From assembly GCA_004565275.1 (NCBI GenBank), contig SDOX01000122.1, forward strand, positions 176,442 through 240,441: a DNA stretch of 64,000 nucleotides. Reading direction: 5' to 3'. The notes beneath the pieces are model-generated. The model was given only the letters and a program-made list of their open reading frames with translations, made no database searches and was not told where the DNA came from. Made by a program: the position numbers and the translations under genes. The stretch is from Nannochloropsis salina CCMP1776. Taxonomy: Eukaryota > Sar > Eustigmatophyceae > Eustigmatales > Monodopsidaceae. Below, piece after piece: positions 23,770 through 35,504 of this stretch (positions are counted from its first letter, which is position 1; each line of letters opens with the position of its first letter).

Positions 23770-24598
23770 AACCCGGTTTCTGTCGATCAAATCCATTGTC
23801 TCACCTTCTATCCCATCCTTGGTCCCACGTAATGTTTCACAGATTGACGGTGCCTCTTCGCACCCTAAGTTCGTGCAAACGCAGCAACGACTCATATCCA
23901 AGGAGCCCTTAAAAAAACTTTGGAACGGCCTGACGGCCGAGCAAAGTGGGGCCGCTGGTAGAGGGAAGTTGTCGTGAAAGGGCGGGATCGACGAGGGTTG
24001 GCCCTCGAAAGGGAGCAACAGATTAGCGCTGGCTTGCACCTCAGGGATCAGTAAGAGTGCCATGTGACATGGGCGAGGAGTGTCGCCCCTGGAAGGAGGA
24101 GTGCCATCCGCAGTGCCACCTTGGGGTATCCAATGCTGGGAGGATAGTGTGACGTAAGACGGATGCCCCAAGTGGAAGACCCCTCTTCAACGAGGCTATA
24201 AATCTCGTTTGTGCGGCTCTATAATAATAATGATAGCAATATAGGCATTCAGGAACCTGTACCGTACGCGCGCAAGCTACGCGCCAACACAAAAAAGAGA
24301 TCCCAAGCAAGCTCGCCATGACCTTCAGTGGTCCATTTCTTGATTGCTTCCGGAATAAACTGGCAATTAACTAAGACACTCCACATTTTCTACACCTTAG
24401 GTCTCCTTTCAACCCTCTCAGGCAACCTCGCCTCGTGCAAAGTCCTTCCGGCCGAATCCCTCTTAGCCCCCGAAGTCCGCTCCATCGAGGCCTTTCTCTC
24501 TTCGTTTACTCTACAATCCCCTTCCATCCCAATCCGCAACAGCCACTCTAAGGTACATCATTCCCATTGGACACATGCGGCCTCAGTCGCCCTTCTTT
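23770..24598. other. Convergent 3' intergenic region, CAND1 / ClpS
   Basis: No gene is seen. An open minus-strand frame crosses 23743-24171 but lacks a recognisable domain and overlaps the CAND1 end. The stretch probably contains 3' untranslated sequence of both genes. Confidence 0.4.
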
Positions 24599-25395
24599 TC
24601 ATTCGGGCGAGTCGGCTTTCGTCACGTCGCAGCCAATGCCGGCGCCCCGCAGACCCTCACAATAGCCCTCGGCCACCTCTTTACTGTACTCGCCCACCAC
24701 TGCAAAGCCTGGGGTAAATCCGCGAGAGACATGAATCAAATGAAAATTGAGGTGACATCGACAAAGCTCCAGGCAAGGCCACAGCAGGAAGGACGCCACA
24801 GTCCATACCTGGCTATACGCAGGCAGAACCAGCGAGCACCGCTCTCTACCAACGATCAAAACAAATCACCAACGACCAAAACAAACGCAATCAGCCCCAG
24901 GACAAGACAAAGGGAGAGAACGTGAGAGCCACCCGCCGGAGCCAGGACGCTCAAGAAGAGAGCACACGCCTACCTTGCCGGTGCGCCGTCATCATCACCT
25001 CATACGCCCGGTCATCCGTCAGCTGACAGACGGAGGTCAAGGTTCGGGCCACATGGTGCCGACTGTTCACCTCGTCGTTGTAGAGGATGAGTTCCCAGCC
25101 CCCGTCTAACTCGGACCTTGCCTCCGTCTCCTCCACGACCAATATGACGGGGGAGGGCCCCAAATCCGTCCCAGGCGCGACCTTGGGCTTAGCGGGCTCC
25201 ACCACCGTCGAAAAGGTCGGGGAGGCAGGGGAGGAGGCCACGGCAGAAGAGAGGCGGAGCGACGACATGGCAGGGGCTGGGCGAAGTGGGGGGGGGGGGG
25301 AAGAGGAAAGCCTGCAACGACGGGAGGATGAGGGCGATGCCGAGAAGGAAGGGAGACAGGAGGGGTGGTCTCTGGCGTACGTGGGGATAGCGCAT
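24599..25395 (-). CDS. CLPS: Plastid ClpS, Clp protease adaptor
   Basis: ClpS delivers N-degron substrates to the ClpC/ClpP protease. The last two exon parts encode the ClpS fold: WELILYNDEVNSRHHV, then VMMTAHRQG, then FAVVGEYSKEVAEGYCE in exon 2. Exons are 25395..24974 and 24708..24599; the intron 24709-24973 joins in phase 1. I put the start at 25395 because that ATG opens a clean signal peptide (hydrophobic core LLSPFLLGIALILPSLQA) followed by FLF, the plastid-targeting style. That frame joins the ClpS frame only if one base of a 13-C run (25288-25300) is dropped, so the present sequence breaks there. The alternative upstream frame to 25478 avoids the break but encodes a low-complexity leader with no targeting signal. 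An internal ATG at about 25269 is also possible. Confidence 0.82.
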
Positions 25396-27851
25396 TCTGT
25401 CTTGGTTCCTGCTCCTCCTCCTCCTGCCACGTGCGGACTGTAGCCGTGGAATGGAAAGGGAAGACGGGGAGGGGTCACAAAGGGAGGATCAGAGGGTGGG
25501 GTTGTCAGTTTGCGCGTTCGACGTGGCCTCTGCCACGGGGGGCGGGGGCACCCTTATGGACGTAGCCAGGCACAGAAAGACAAGCCTTCGTTTCAACCAG
25601 ATCCACAGGATCACAACACAAAATTGAAAGAGGCGACGATCACAGAAAAAGCCGCCGACGCACACCAGGGAGAACCCTGTGCAGTGCAGCTACGGGAGTC
25701 CAAGAGGGTGGGGGCCTCCCAGGGCACACAGGTAAGGGCTGCCGCGAAGCGTGCAGGAGAAGATTTTCCCACGGCCACACTGTCTGGAGCTTCCACCGCT
25801 GGCTGTCTATCGTCCAAACGTGACCGGCCTAGATCCGGGGCCCAGCACGTCCGCAACGACCGCATCCTCCTACATGACGCAGTCAACTTTGGCTCTTCCA
25901 GATGTGCGACCACACTGTGTGTTGCCAAACCCATCCCCGTCTTCTCGCAGATGGCGACTTGACAGGTAGGGATGGATTGAGAAGGAAATATTTCATAGCC
26001 TGTGGTATGTTCAATTGGTAGGAGATGCGTCGGAGAAAGAAGGCTCATGTGGGCATACAGGATTATTTTCCTCAGTCAAAGGCAGGTTAGGACGCAGGTG
26101 ATCGTTCACAGTAGGGGGCTTCATCAGCGAAGGAATTCATAATGCTTTGATCTCACACACGTTGTGTTTTCAGTGGATTGACAGATAAAACAGTGTAGCA
26201 TCACACGAAGCCTCCCCATTGGCGTCCCGTCACCCCACCCTCACGACCGGTTCCGCTTCCACTTGATCCAAGAGAAACAAAGCCAGACTGCCCCAATTTC
26301 CACCATACCTGTCCACACGTCTGACGTGACCCCGCACATTCCTCCCTTGCCTCCGCGCTCTTGCTATTCTCGGGCTGGCCGGGGGGAAGTCGTCCGGACA
26401 AGGCCGACCTTAGGATGCTAAGGGGGGGTAAGATGTGGCCACGTACTGAGTCGCTACAGTAAGAGAACGAGGGGTTCGTCCAGCATGACCCATGGGCATG
26501 GACGTAAGAGGTTCAGGCGGTGATTGCAAGCAGCCTGGGTGGCAGGTCTGCTGACAAATTTCGAAAGGTATCTAGGTGCGTAGGCTCCGCTGCCATGTCG
26601 TCAGATTTTAAGGCTCTTCTCTTCGAAACAGCAAGAAGTTTTTCCTTTTCATAAGACCGTCGTGATTGGTTAAAAACGAGCAATCATCACTCAACACTGG
26701 CGGCTCCTGACTGCACGGATTTGCCTCGTCGCCTCATTAGCTATCTAACATCACCCAAAGCCCGCCGAGAGATCAGTGTGAACATACCTATCTTGAATAG
26801 ATATCGCGAGCTTTAGACACCCTGAATGGCCTGCCTGGGGCTGGGGATAAAAGAAAGAAATGTAGGCGTCCGATAAGTCATCAATCGTGCCCTGCAAGGC
26901 CGGTGGGGGTAGGCGTACGTGCCAAAAGGATCCAGTGAACGAGTCTCAGAAAATAACATAGTGATTCCGGTTAGCTTTTCTTCTTCAGAAGACAAGGGTC
27001 GTGACCCAGGCCTCGGTAGAGGGAGCTTGTTTTCGATCAACGACTTGGTGATTTTTTTTTAGATGCCTTTCATATGCTGAAGGATGATTTTCACGCCGAC
27101 ACGATCCTGCAAAGATGTCGTGAACAGGAAACAAGATCACGTGAGAGTCAGCTCACATAGCTTACCCGGATAGGGAAGGCGAAAGTCGTTCTTGCAGTGT
27201 GACGAGTGAAGAAAAGCTTTTCTAATTTGAGGAGACCGTCGACAGAGAGCAAAATTCCCGTGCAGGAACCTGTGCAGGGAAATGAGTCGGGCTTAGGAAG
27301 CATAGAGCACGATACTGACAATTGCAGTGACCTACAAAGGCTTAGTGCGATGACAAAGACAGGTGTTATAATGCTTATATACTTTCAAGTATCCTGAAGC
27401 CTCCCTGTGCCTACTAGGAGCTCAGGAGGAGGGTGGAGCACGGCAGGAATAAAAACAGAGAAACCCGACAAGTATGTTGCCGAGCAACAAGATGGCAGTG
27501 GCTTGGGCAATGTTAGTGTAGTTTCACAAAGGACGTACAATAGCTTTGCAGTTCTGCCGTAGCGGCAATGATGTTCAGGAGCCACACGACTTCCCGCGAT
27601 GGCGAACAGCAACGAGAGCCATGACCCTCCTACCACCTCATTCACACACCTTTATACACACACAGATCCACTATCAACAACGATGGTACCCCGCTACGTT
27701 AGGGTGGTCTGTCGGATATCGCGGGGTATCCAGTAGCTTGTCGTCGACGCTCAAGTGTATTTCCTGTAACATTTGCTGGCGCGATACACAGCCAAAGAGA
27801 CAGAAACCCTATCACAGACTTGAAGCCTGGCAGGAGCTAGGGGTAGCTAGC
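25396..27851. other. Largest intergenic stretch, about 2.4 kb
   Basis: It contains the promoter sides of ClpS (-) and SufE-MnmA (+). Open frames at 25510-25962 (+), 25611-26048 (-) and 27206-27397 (+) have no recognisable domain, and I could not connect any of them by splice sites into a longer reading frame. A lineage-specific short gene or noncoding RNA could be hidden here, but nothing in the sequence supports a definite call. Confidence 0.4.
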
Positions 27852-30302
27852 ATGCGTTTTCCCCTCCTGACTCTTCTGTTACTGCTACACCAAAGTCGAA
27901 GCTTTTATTGGCTCCCAGCAGCACCAGGTTTACTTCTTGAGAGGTTTCGGTACGTTTTAACTTATTCACGCACTGCATGATTCTGATTCCCCCCCCGGCC
28001 CATCTTTGCTTGCTGTCACCTGCCTCAACACCATCCGACACGCTTGGCGCTACAGGAATTACTCATCATTGGCATTCTTTTGTTCTCTTGTCCCATTGCC
28101 AAGCAGGGATAGGTCTCCTTTCCGTGTGCCCTTGAGAGTCGCCGCCAGCTCCCCTCGGCTACCTGAGGATGACCCGACGTCCCCCCTCCCAACTCTTCCT
28201 CCCGGCCTGCAGAACTTCCGGCGCTTGCTCTCCTCCCTTCCCACCGATGACGAGAGTAAGGCGCAGAGTTTGTATTTGATCTCCTTGGGAGACCAGTACG
28301 CGGCTGCCACTGCTCGCTCCATCGCCTCGAGGGGAGGGAGACGGGTCCCGGGTTGTGTATCTGTGGTGCACATGACGGTTCGCTTTTCCTCCGACGGTTC
28401 CGCGGTTCACGTGAACGGCATCTCCGATGCGCGTCTTTCCTACGGCCTTGTCGCTTTGGTCTCGCAAGGGTTGAGTGGAGAATCGCCCGAGACCATCTTA
28501 TCCTTGGAGCCCTCTACCTTACCCAAAGCTTTGGGGTTGACGGGAGGCATGATGCAACAGGCACCCGGGCGCCACAACGGCCTCGCCAACATCGTGCAGA
28601 CGGTGCAAGACGAGGTCCTCGCGCGGCTCCACGAGTCTCGTGTCCCGGGTTTCCAGGGAGAAACAGGGGCCAGGGAGGCAATTTGGGCGGCCCCTGCGGA
28701 GCGGCCCATGCACACCACAGCTGGAACCCACGAGTTTGCAGTCCCTGTCGCCGTCGATCCCAGCCATGCCGCGCCTGCCCCAGCCACTGCCCAGCTCCCC
28801 CTCCTTACCCACTCTTTTCCGTGCGAGGAGGTGGCAGTCCTGCTTTCCGGGGGGGTCGACTCCTCCGTCGCCCTCCATCTTCTCCAACAGCAAGGCTACA
28901 AACCCCACGCCTTCTACCTGAAAATATGGCTGGAAGACGAACTGGCCCACCTGAATCAGTGCCCCTGGGAGGAAGACTGGTCTTTTGCCTCGGCCGTCTG
29001 CCGCCAGGCCGGGAACGTCCCCTTAGAAGCGCTCCCCTTGCAGAAGGAGTATTGGGCCCAGGTGGTCGCACACACGATCCAGGAGGCCAAAGAAGGACGG
29101 ACGCCCAACCCAGACATCCTCTGCAATTCTCTGGTCAAATTTGGCGTCTTTTACGACGTGATGGGCCGGCGGTATCCTAAGGTAGCTACCGGGCACTACG
29201 CTCGGGCGGTGCCTGAAGCCGGGGGGAAGGAAGGGGAGGGACTGGTGCGACTGATGCGTTCGCCGGACAGGATCAAAGATCAAACATATTTCCTGAGCCG
29301 GCTGACACAAGAACAGCTGGCCAGGGCCACCTTTCCGATTGGTGGGTACGAGAAACATCAGATTCGAGCCATGGCGGAACGGCTGGATTTGCCGACCAAG
29401 ACACGCAAGGATTCGCAAGGGATATGTTTCTTAGGTGAGAATGGCCAAGCGATGGGGCGGTCTCATGCAAGGAGGATTACATGGATCCAAGGCTGGGTGC
29501 TCTAGGCTTTCCTGCACGTGTGTTGAGGTGGTAGTCCGATCAGGGTAGAATATCCTGGAGTGCGCTTTCTCTCACATTTGGGAGCTGACACGACTGCATG
29601 ATATCCTACGTGAGACGCCCCGGAGGAAGAAGGCTGTCTATACGTTCTTTTTCATTCCTCTCTCTTTCCTCTTCTCCAGGCAAACTCCGCTTCGACGACT
29701 TTTTGCGCCATTATTTGGGGGAATCGCCCGGAGAGGTGGTGTGGTTGGAGGAGGATGTGGTCGTGGGAAAGCACCAAGGTCTCTGGTTCCACACGATCGG
29801 GCAACGGAAGGGCATCGTTCCCACCCTGACCAACGCTTACCGTCCCCTGGGCCCCTGGTACGTGGCGGCTAAGGACGTGGGACGTAATGTCTTGTTTGTG
29901 ACGAATAGCCCCGAGTCCCTGTCGGTGGTGGGCACGGGGGAGGGACCGGGGGAGGAGGCGCGACGGACGTTTCGGGTGGACGGCATGACCTGGATTCGAG
30001 GGGCGCCGCCGCCCGAGTTGCTGGTACCTGGCGCCAGCCTCATGCTGGAGGTCCAGGTCCGACACGGCCCCAATTCCCATCGAGGATCGCGGGTTCGAAT
30101 TTTGGACGACGGGAGGGGGGAAGGGCCGAGCTCGTTGGAGATTACCCTGCCAAGGGAGGACAGTCTGGCACCGGGGCAGTATGCGGCCTTGTATCAAAAC
30201 GTCGGAGAGGAGGGAAGTGAGTGCCTGGGGGCAGGAGTCATTTCCGAAGAGACCTGGCGGATTCCTCAAGCGCCAGCGCGGTTGACGGTCAACAGGAGGT
30301 AG
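27852..30302 (+). CDS. SufE-MnmA fusion: sulfur acceptor plus tRNA 2-thiouridylase, plastid-targeted
   Basis: Three exons, 27852..27949, 28107..29434 and 29680..30302; about 682 residues. Part 1 is a signal peptide (MRFPLLTLLLLLHQSRS) followed by FYWLP, which suggests plastid import. Part 2 (about residues 65-205) is a SufE domain: catalytic Cys near 116 in RRVPGC, then SDARLSYGLVALV and the RHNGLANIV segment. SufE accepts persulfide sulfur from the cysteine desulfurase SufS. Part 3 is MnmA/TrmU, which thiolates U34 of Lys, Glu and Gln tRNAs: PP-loop SGGVDSS near 280, catalytic Cys in NPDILCN and second Cys in DSQGICFLG, then the GQRKG element. All key residues of both domains are present. 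An alternative acceptor at 28063 would add 15 residues in frame. The fusion implies direct sulfur hand-off from SufS to tRNA; this is inference. Confidence 0.92.
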
Positions 30303-30637
30303 ATGATTAGCTTGCACAAAGTATACACTTGATGTTTTCAAACGTTTTGAGGGTTGCATTCCGTGAGGTGAGTTTGGTTTCATATTGTGTGATGATTTCT
30401 CGGGCCACATCTTGTGTGTCATCAAAACATAAGGTGACGTGATACGTGGCGCGCTTGATTTCTTTTTCATTCGTAGGACTCCATTTGCAATCATTGATCA
30501 CTTTGGTTTCTCTCGTCAAATGCATCTTCAAGTATTATTCTCCCCATTCTTTTCCATTTTCAATAGTTTTAACAATAAGCCTATTCCAACGGCGCAACAA
30601 TCTCGTACACAATAATGTCTCTTCCTGTATGTATTCA
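30303..30637. other. Convergent 3' intergenic region
   Basis: AT-rich spacer between SufE-MnmA (+) and the small membrane-protein gene (-). No gene is seen. Confidence 0.4.
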
Positions 30638-30928
30638 CTACACAACGGGAGGTGCGATGTTACCACCCGGCATTACCCCAGATATCTGACGAAGCGTGTG
30701 GTCAGCTTCCGCAATTACTACATTCGCCACACTTTTGGCCATCTCTATTGTACTTTTATTGTTCTTCAAAACCGGCTCCACCGAGGGATGAACAGGTATA
30801 GAACCCCGTAATTCGCGATGTTCATGCTCATGATATTCAGGAGAATGAGTCTTTGCGTAGCAACGGAGAAAAATTACCCCTACCACCATCAATGAACACG
30901 CTATGAAGAGACGGCGGAATATCGGCAT
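30638..30928 (-). CDS. Small single-pass membrane protein, unknown
   Basis: Frame of 96 residues from an ATG at 30928, with one N-terminal transmembrane or signal-anchor segment (LFIACSLMVVGVIFL) preceded by basic residues. A short polar tail with a His/Glu cluster (EYHEHEHREL) follows. The frame stays open upstream to 31267, but that extension is Lys-rich and unconvincing. I recognise no family. AT-rich composition, small size and lack of homology make this a tentative call. Confidence 0.35.
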   Translation of the reverse strand: MPIFRRLFIACSLMVVGVIFLRCYAKTHSPEYHEHEHRELRGSIPVHPSVEPVLKNNKSTIEMAKSVANVVIAEADHTLRQISGVMPGGNIAPPVV

Positions 30929-31670
30929 GCTTTCCCCAAGTAGTGAAGAAGAAAGCTTCAGATAAATCACCTGATCTGAGGAGGTTGAGAAATAGTAATT
31001 TTTGATTTTTTCTTTCTTTTCGAGTTTACTGGTATTCCATGTTCGAGCTTTCTTTGCTTCATAACCACAAAACCAGCAAAAAGAACAAAAGCACTCGGCG
31101 TTTCCAGCGGCAAAACATTCCCAGGCATCCACACGACTTCCTCGTCGTAGCTTTTTCTTCCTTTTTTTGATTTTTACTGGGAAGCCGTTGCGTAAGGCTT
31201 GTGATCGCCGAAAAAATCGGGAATTATTGGACACGAGAGGCAAGCGGTACCAGGGTGCTACAAACATGCTGGAAAGTTGGAAGTGTTGGTGCCAGGCGGC
31301 ATTTGTTCGGTCGATCCCTTCATGAGCACGTATGCTCGGCTCACGCCCATGGGTAATTGGTCTGCATGTAGTATTTGGAACGAAGGTATGGCCTGTTCAA
31401 AGGTCGGGGAAAATTTGCAGAGGTTCACCTCGTCTCGCCTTGTCCAAGCCTGACCTGCCACCGTGTTTGGATTTACTGGTATCATGCGTAGCCATGCACC
31501 TGTGGAAAATAAATCGCACTCAAGAGAAACGAAGTTGAGTTATTGTTTAGCGAAATGAAACACTTTTCTCGAATCTTTGTGATTTTTAATTCATTGGTTG
31601 GAACAGGTTTCGTCCTAGATAGCCTCCTAATAAATTCCAACCCTTGTACAGTCCCATTTTCCAGACGAGA
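30929..31670. other. Divergent upstream region of the LOG-like gene
   Basis: AT-rich stretch between the small membrane-protein gene (-) and the LOG-like gene (+). Weak open frames (31258-31485 minus, 31332-31538 plus) overlap on opposite strands and show no domain. Confidence 0.4.
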
Positions 31671-33897
31671 ATGGCGTCACCGGCTCCCGAGAAGAAATAC
31701 ACCATGGCTGTGAAGGCCTATAAGAACCCTGACTTTCTCAATTCAGGTCATGCCCGCTTTATTCGTGTCATGTGCGAATACGAGGTACGTTGTCTGGGAG
31801 TTCTCCGAGGGCCCCTCACGCACCTGCGGTGTCGTGTCCTTCACTGCACGCACCCGCTATCCGCCGTACGCTGGATGTACGCTGTATGGCCTTCATGCAT
31901 CTCACGAGAACCATCCATTTTTCCATTCTTTCCCTTTCCCTCTCGGTCTATGCCCCTCGTCCTCTCCTGCGTCATCGCCGTGCTCGTGCCTGGGTAGGAA
32001 ACGATGTACCGTCTGAAAGCCTACGGCGTGAAAAGCACCATTCTGTTTTTCGGTTCTGCTCGGGCTAAAAGCAGGGAACAATACGATCACAGAATGGGGG
32101 AACTGGTGGAAGCGCTGGCGGGGGCGGTGACGGAACAGGAGCAGAAAGACGCGGAGGCGGCCATCGCCACCTTACGGAAGACCGAATGGCTCACCGAGTA
32201 TTTTGACAAAGTAAGCCGAGGGGGAAGAAGGAAAAAGTGGCGCGACGCGGATGGAAAGAAGGGGCGAAAGGGTGGACGCAGCCATGATGAGGGAGACGGG
32301 CTCACGGGACAGGGCACATGGATGAGAAGTTCCTTGCCTGCCCCCTCTTTTTCAACCGCCCTCCCTTCCTCTCCCCCATCCCCCACCCCTGACACCTTCC
32401 AGGTGACGGAACTCTCGAAGCGCCTGACAGACTGGTCCTTGCAATCGGAGCACAAGCTGGCCCAGGCACGCACGTACACGGGCGTGACCCGCTACCACCT
32501 CAAAACTCGGGGGCCCGTCCCGCACCAGTCCTACTCCATCATCGACGAGGACGTGAAAGAGCATCCGGAGCAAAGTATTTATATCACCACGGGGGGCGGG
32601 CCAGGCTTCATGGAGGCGGCGAACAAGGGCGCAAGCGAGGTGCCAGGGGCGCTGACGATCGGGTAGGGAGGGAGGGAGGGAGGGAGGNNNNNNNNNNNNN
32701 NNNNNNNNNNNNNNNNNNNNNNNNNNNNNNNNNNNNNNNNNNNNNNNNNNNNNNNNNNNNNNNNNNNNNNNNNNNNNNNNNNNNNNNCCCTACACCCCAC
32801 CGGGCTAATCTGTCCCTCCCTCCCCCCGTCCCCGCCTCCTGTTTAATCCCTCCCTCCCTCCCTTGCCTAGGATGGGCATCACTCTCCCCTTCGAGGACGG
32901 TCTCAACCCTTACGTGTCCGAGGAGCTGGCGTTCGAGTTCCATTACTTCTTCACTCGGAAGTTCTGGATGGTGTACCACTGTCAGGTAAGCCTGGGTCCT
33001 CTCCCCCATCCCTGCCTTCCCCCTTTGCTTTTGTCCTGCTTCCGCCTTGGCCAAAGATGGGTGGTCAGAGGGGCGGTCCTGATTGAGTACGTGTCATTGC
33101 CCTTCCCTGGCCATCATTTGTATGCCCCTCGGCCCCTCCCTCCCGCCCTCCGTCCGTCCTTCAGGCTCTTGTGGTCGCCCCCGGTGGTATGGGCACTCTT
33201 GATGAGCTATTTGAGGTCCTGACCCTGAAACAAACGGGAAAGGTGCAGCCAGACATGCCGGTCGTCCTGTTCGGGAAGGAGTTTTGGAAAAGCATCATCA
33301 ATTGGGACGCGCTGGCGGACTACGGGGTCATTTCCCAGGTGCGGAGGGGAGGTGTGAAGATTTTTTGGGAAGCTAGTTTGGAATCCTTGCGGTGACGTGC
33401 GCGTGGGTGATTCCTTCTGCTCGCTGTGCCTTTCTAGCGTTCCCGTAAGATTTGGTTAGGACAGGGACTACTTGGTTCGAATCCATGTCTCACGCATGAC
33501 GCCGTTTATGTCTTTCACGTCTCCACTCACACGATGTTTTTGCCCGTGACTCGCGCGCAGAAAGATGTTTCTGGGCTATTTTTCGCGGACACCGTGGACG
33601 AGGCCTTTGATTACCTCCTCTCTAGACTCACGAAGGTGGGTATGGCATGGGCCAGGATGATGTTGGCAGGAGATGCCTGCAAGACAGCGACAAGACTGAG
33701 AGGATGTGTTGATTGTCGAAGCGGGGGAGTGTATTGCGCTCGTTCTATTGTGGTTTCTATGGGCCGCTACTTCATGCGTACTCTTCTGACCCGCATCCGC
33801 CTCCTTATACTTTTTGTAGGCCCCGCTTAACGACATTTTCAAGGAATTTGACGGTGATAAGCAGCCGATGGATAACACGGAGAGTGTTGTAGCATAA
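31671..33897 (+). CDS. LOG / lysine-decarboxylase-like nucleotide phosphoribohydrolase
   Basis: Seven exons: 31671..31784, 31998..32210, 32403..32662, 32871..32985, 33165..33338, 33561..33635 and 33820..33897. All have GT...AG introns and keep the frame; 342 residues. The family signatures are visible: the Rossmann-type start ILFFGSARA, TGGGPGFMEAANKGA, and PGGMGTLDELFE, which supplies the catalytic Arg/Glu region of LOG enzymes. LOG proteins cleave cytokinin or other nucleoside monophosphates at the N-glycosidic bond to release the base; many were misnamed lysine decarboxylases. This protein is longer than plant LOG (about 200 residues) because of an extra N-terminal part and a helical insert after YFDK. 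Its substrate is therefore uncertain. Intron 3 contains the 100-N assembly gap. The gene is more intron-rich than most neighbours. Confidence 0.9.
32688..32787. other. Assembly gap of exactly 100 N
   Basis: The run lies inside intron 3 of the LOG-like gene. The left flank is a GGGA repeat directly after the 5' splice site and the right flank is pyrimidine-rich (TCCC)n near the 3' splice site. A round 100 usually denotes a gap of unknown size. Confidence 0.98.
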
Positions 33898-35504
33898 TCT
33901 GGGGAGTCTTGTTGCATGACACAGCGCGAGTGAGAGGAAAGGCGGATGACCTGTAAGAGTTTTTTCCTCAGGGTCCTTGAAAACGAGCTGAGTAGTCCTT
34001 CTGGATGAGAGCATGGAAAGGGCGATTAGAAAGAAGTCCCAAACGACGATTTCAATTTGAAATTGATTCTTTGTTGCTCCTTCTTTGATATGCACGCCTT
34101 CTGTCGACAACATTGAGCCTTAGGCTTAATTGGGATCGGGAGGCAGGAGGGGGGGAGGGGAAAGAGAAACGAAAGCGGAGGAGGTTGAGCTCACTCAGCG
34201 CAAGCTGCAGGGTGTCACAAGAAAACAGGCGCCTGTGCCATCAGACAACTCAAGCACGCGTCCCACCACTTCAAACTGCGCCCCAGGCCGCAACCGTAGG
34301 CACCCGGTCGATACGGAGGTCGGAAGGGGGTGTCTAAAAGTGTCTCACAACCTGTGACATCGGAAAGCGCGCCAATTTGAACCGTTTACACCGCCTATGT
34401 TGAAGATGGCTGGGAGGGCGCAAGGACGGGCGTCCCACGTGCGTTACAGAGGTGAAAGGGAAGCAACTGTGACCCAGATATGTCTAGAAGGGATGCAATG
34501 GATTGTTGAGTGGAGATGGAAAGAATTGGTGTGTTTTTGGGCCCTTCAGGCACCACCTCTTTCTCCATTCTTTTTGTGCCAGACTACCGAAATAAGACCT
34601 TTTATGCATGTAGCAAAAACGCAAAAATCGTCGCAGAGCCTTCCTAACTATTGTGACTTGGTATGATGCATATCGAGCACTCTGTCGTTGTCACTTCGTG
34701 GCGTCTTTATTGCGCTCTAGAGAGAAGGCAGATGGCCCCCGTAACACGGACCGAATGAGGTCGAGCTGCAGAATACGAAAGCAGCAAAAGCTTGCATTGA
34801 CATTTCACACTCTACCAGGCAGGAAAGCCATGCATTGTCTGAGTACTGTCATATTCTATATCGTGATTTCCAGCTAAATAGTCGTTGTGGGCAAAATAGT
34901 CTTTCCAAGCAATAGACACGAGACTGCTGCCTTCCTGCTTTTGCCTCTATCAGATGTTGCAAGCAATGCTCCTGCTCTGACACCACGTCTCTAGCATGCC
35001 TTTCGACCGCTCTGTGAAGCTATCCATGCAGATTAAATGTGTGTGCGTGCAATGCTTCACCTTGTCGTGTTTGCGGGCTACAGCCTATCGACAAATGCAA
35101 CAGAAAACTCGGGGAGGGCATGGTAGCTCGTCACGTTTCACCAACGCACGAGGTCAAAATATAGCTCACAGCCGTTGTCACCGACACATTCCATCTTCGC
35201 ATATCCTCTCATTGTAGGCGGTTAACATTTTGACGGCGCCAAGGAAGCCTCTTCTTCAAGCCGCTTCGGCCGGCAGGCACCTGGACTGCAGGCGCGTCCC
35301 CCTCCCATCGCCTCGTGACAGCGTGGGTGTAGGAAGGACCAGGGACGTGGGTGTAGGAAGGACCAGGGACGGGTCCGCCGCAACGCTCACACGCACGCGT
35401 CGAAAGAAAAAGGATCCCCTCTAAGGGCACGCAAAGCGCTCGGATTGTTGGGGTCTTTGCAGGGAGCTTGGGAAGCTTGTCAGAGGGTAACGGAGGGGCC
35501 GCGT
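33898..35504. other. Intergenic stretch, about 1.6 kb
   Basis: No convincing gene. Short plus-strand frames (34113-34877) lack domains. The right end may hold an upstream exon or 5' leader of the homeodomain-RING gene: a possible 3' splice site (TTTGCAG) lies near 35455-35461. A 24-bp perfect tandem duplication is at 35323-35370. Confidence 0.4.
35323..35370. repeat. Perfect 24-bp tandem duplication
   Basis: Two identical copies, 35323-35346 and 35347-35370, starting GTGGGTGTAGG and ending AGGGAC. It lies just upstream of the homeodomain-RING gene. Confidence 0.9.

Noticed and set aside
25510-26048. Overlapping frames on both strands between ClpS and SufE-MnmA
   Set aside because: They overlap each other on opposite strands, have no domain and no supported start.
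33455-33500. GGTTCGAATCC, which resembles a tRNA T-loop
   Set aside because: It lies in an intron of the LOG-like gene. The T stem has a mismatch and no acceptor, D or anticodon stems could be folded around it.
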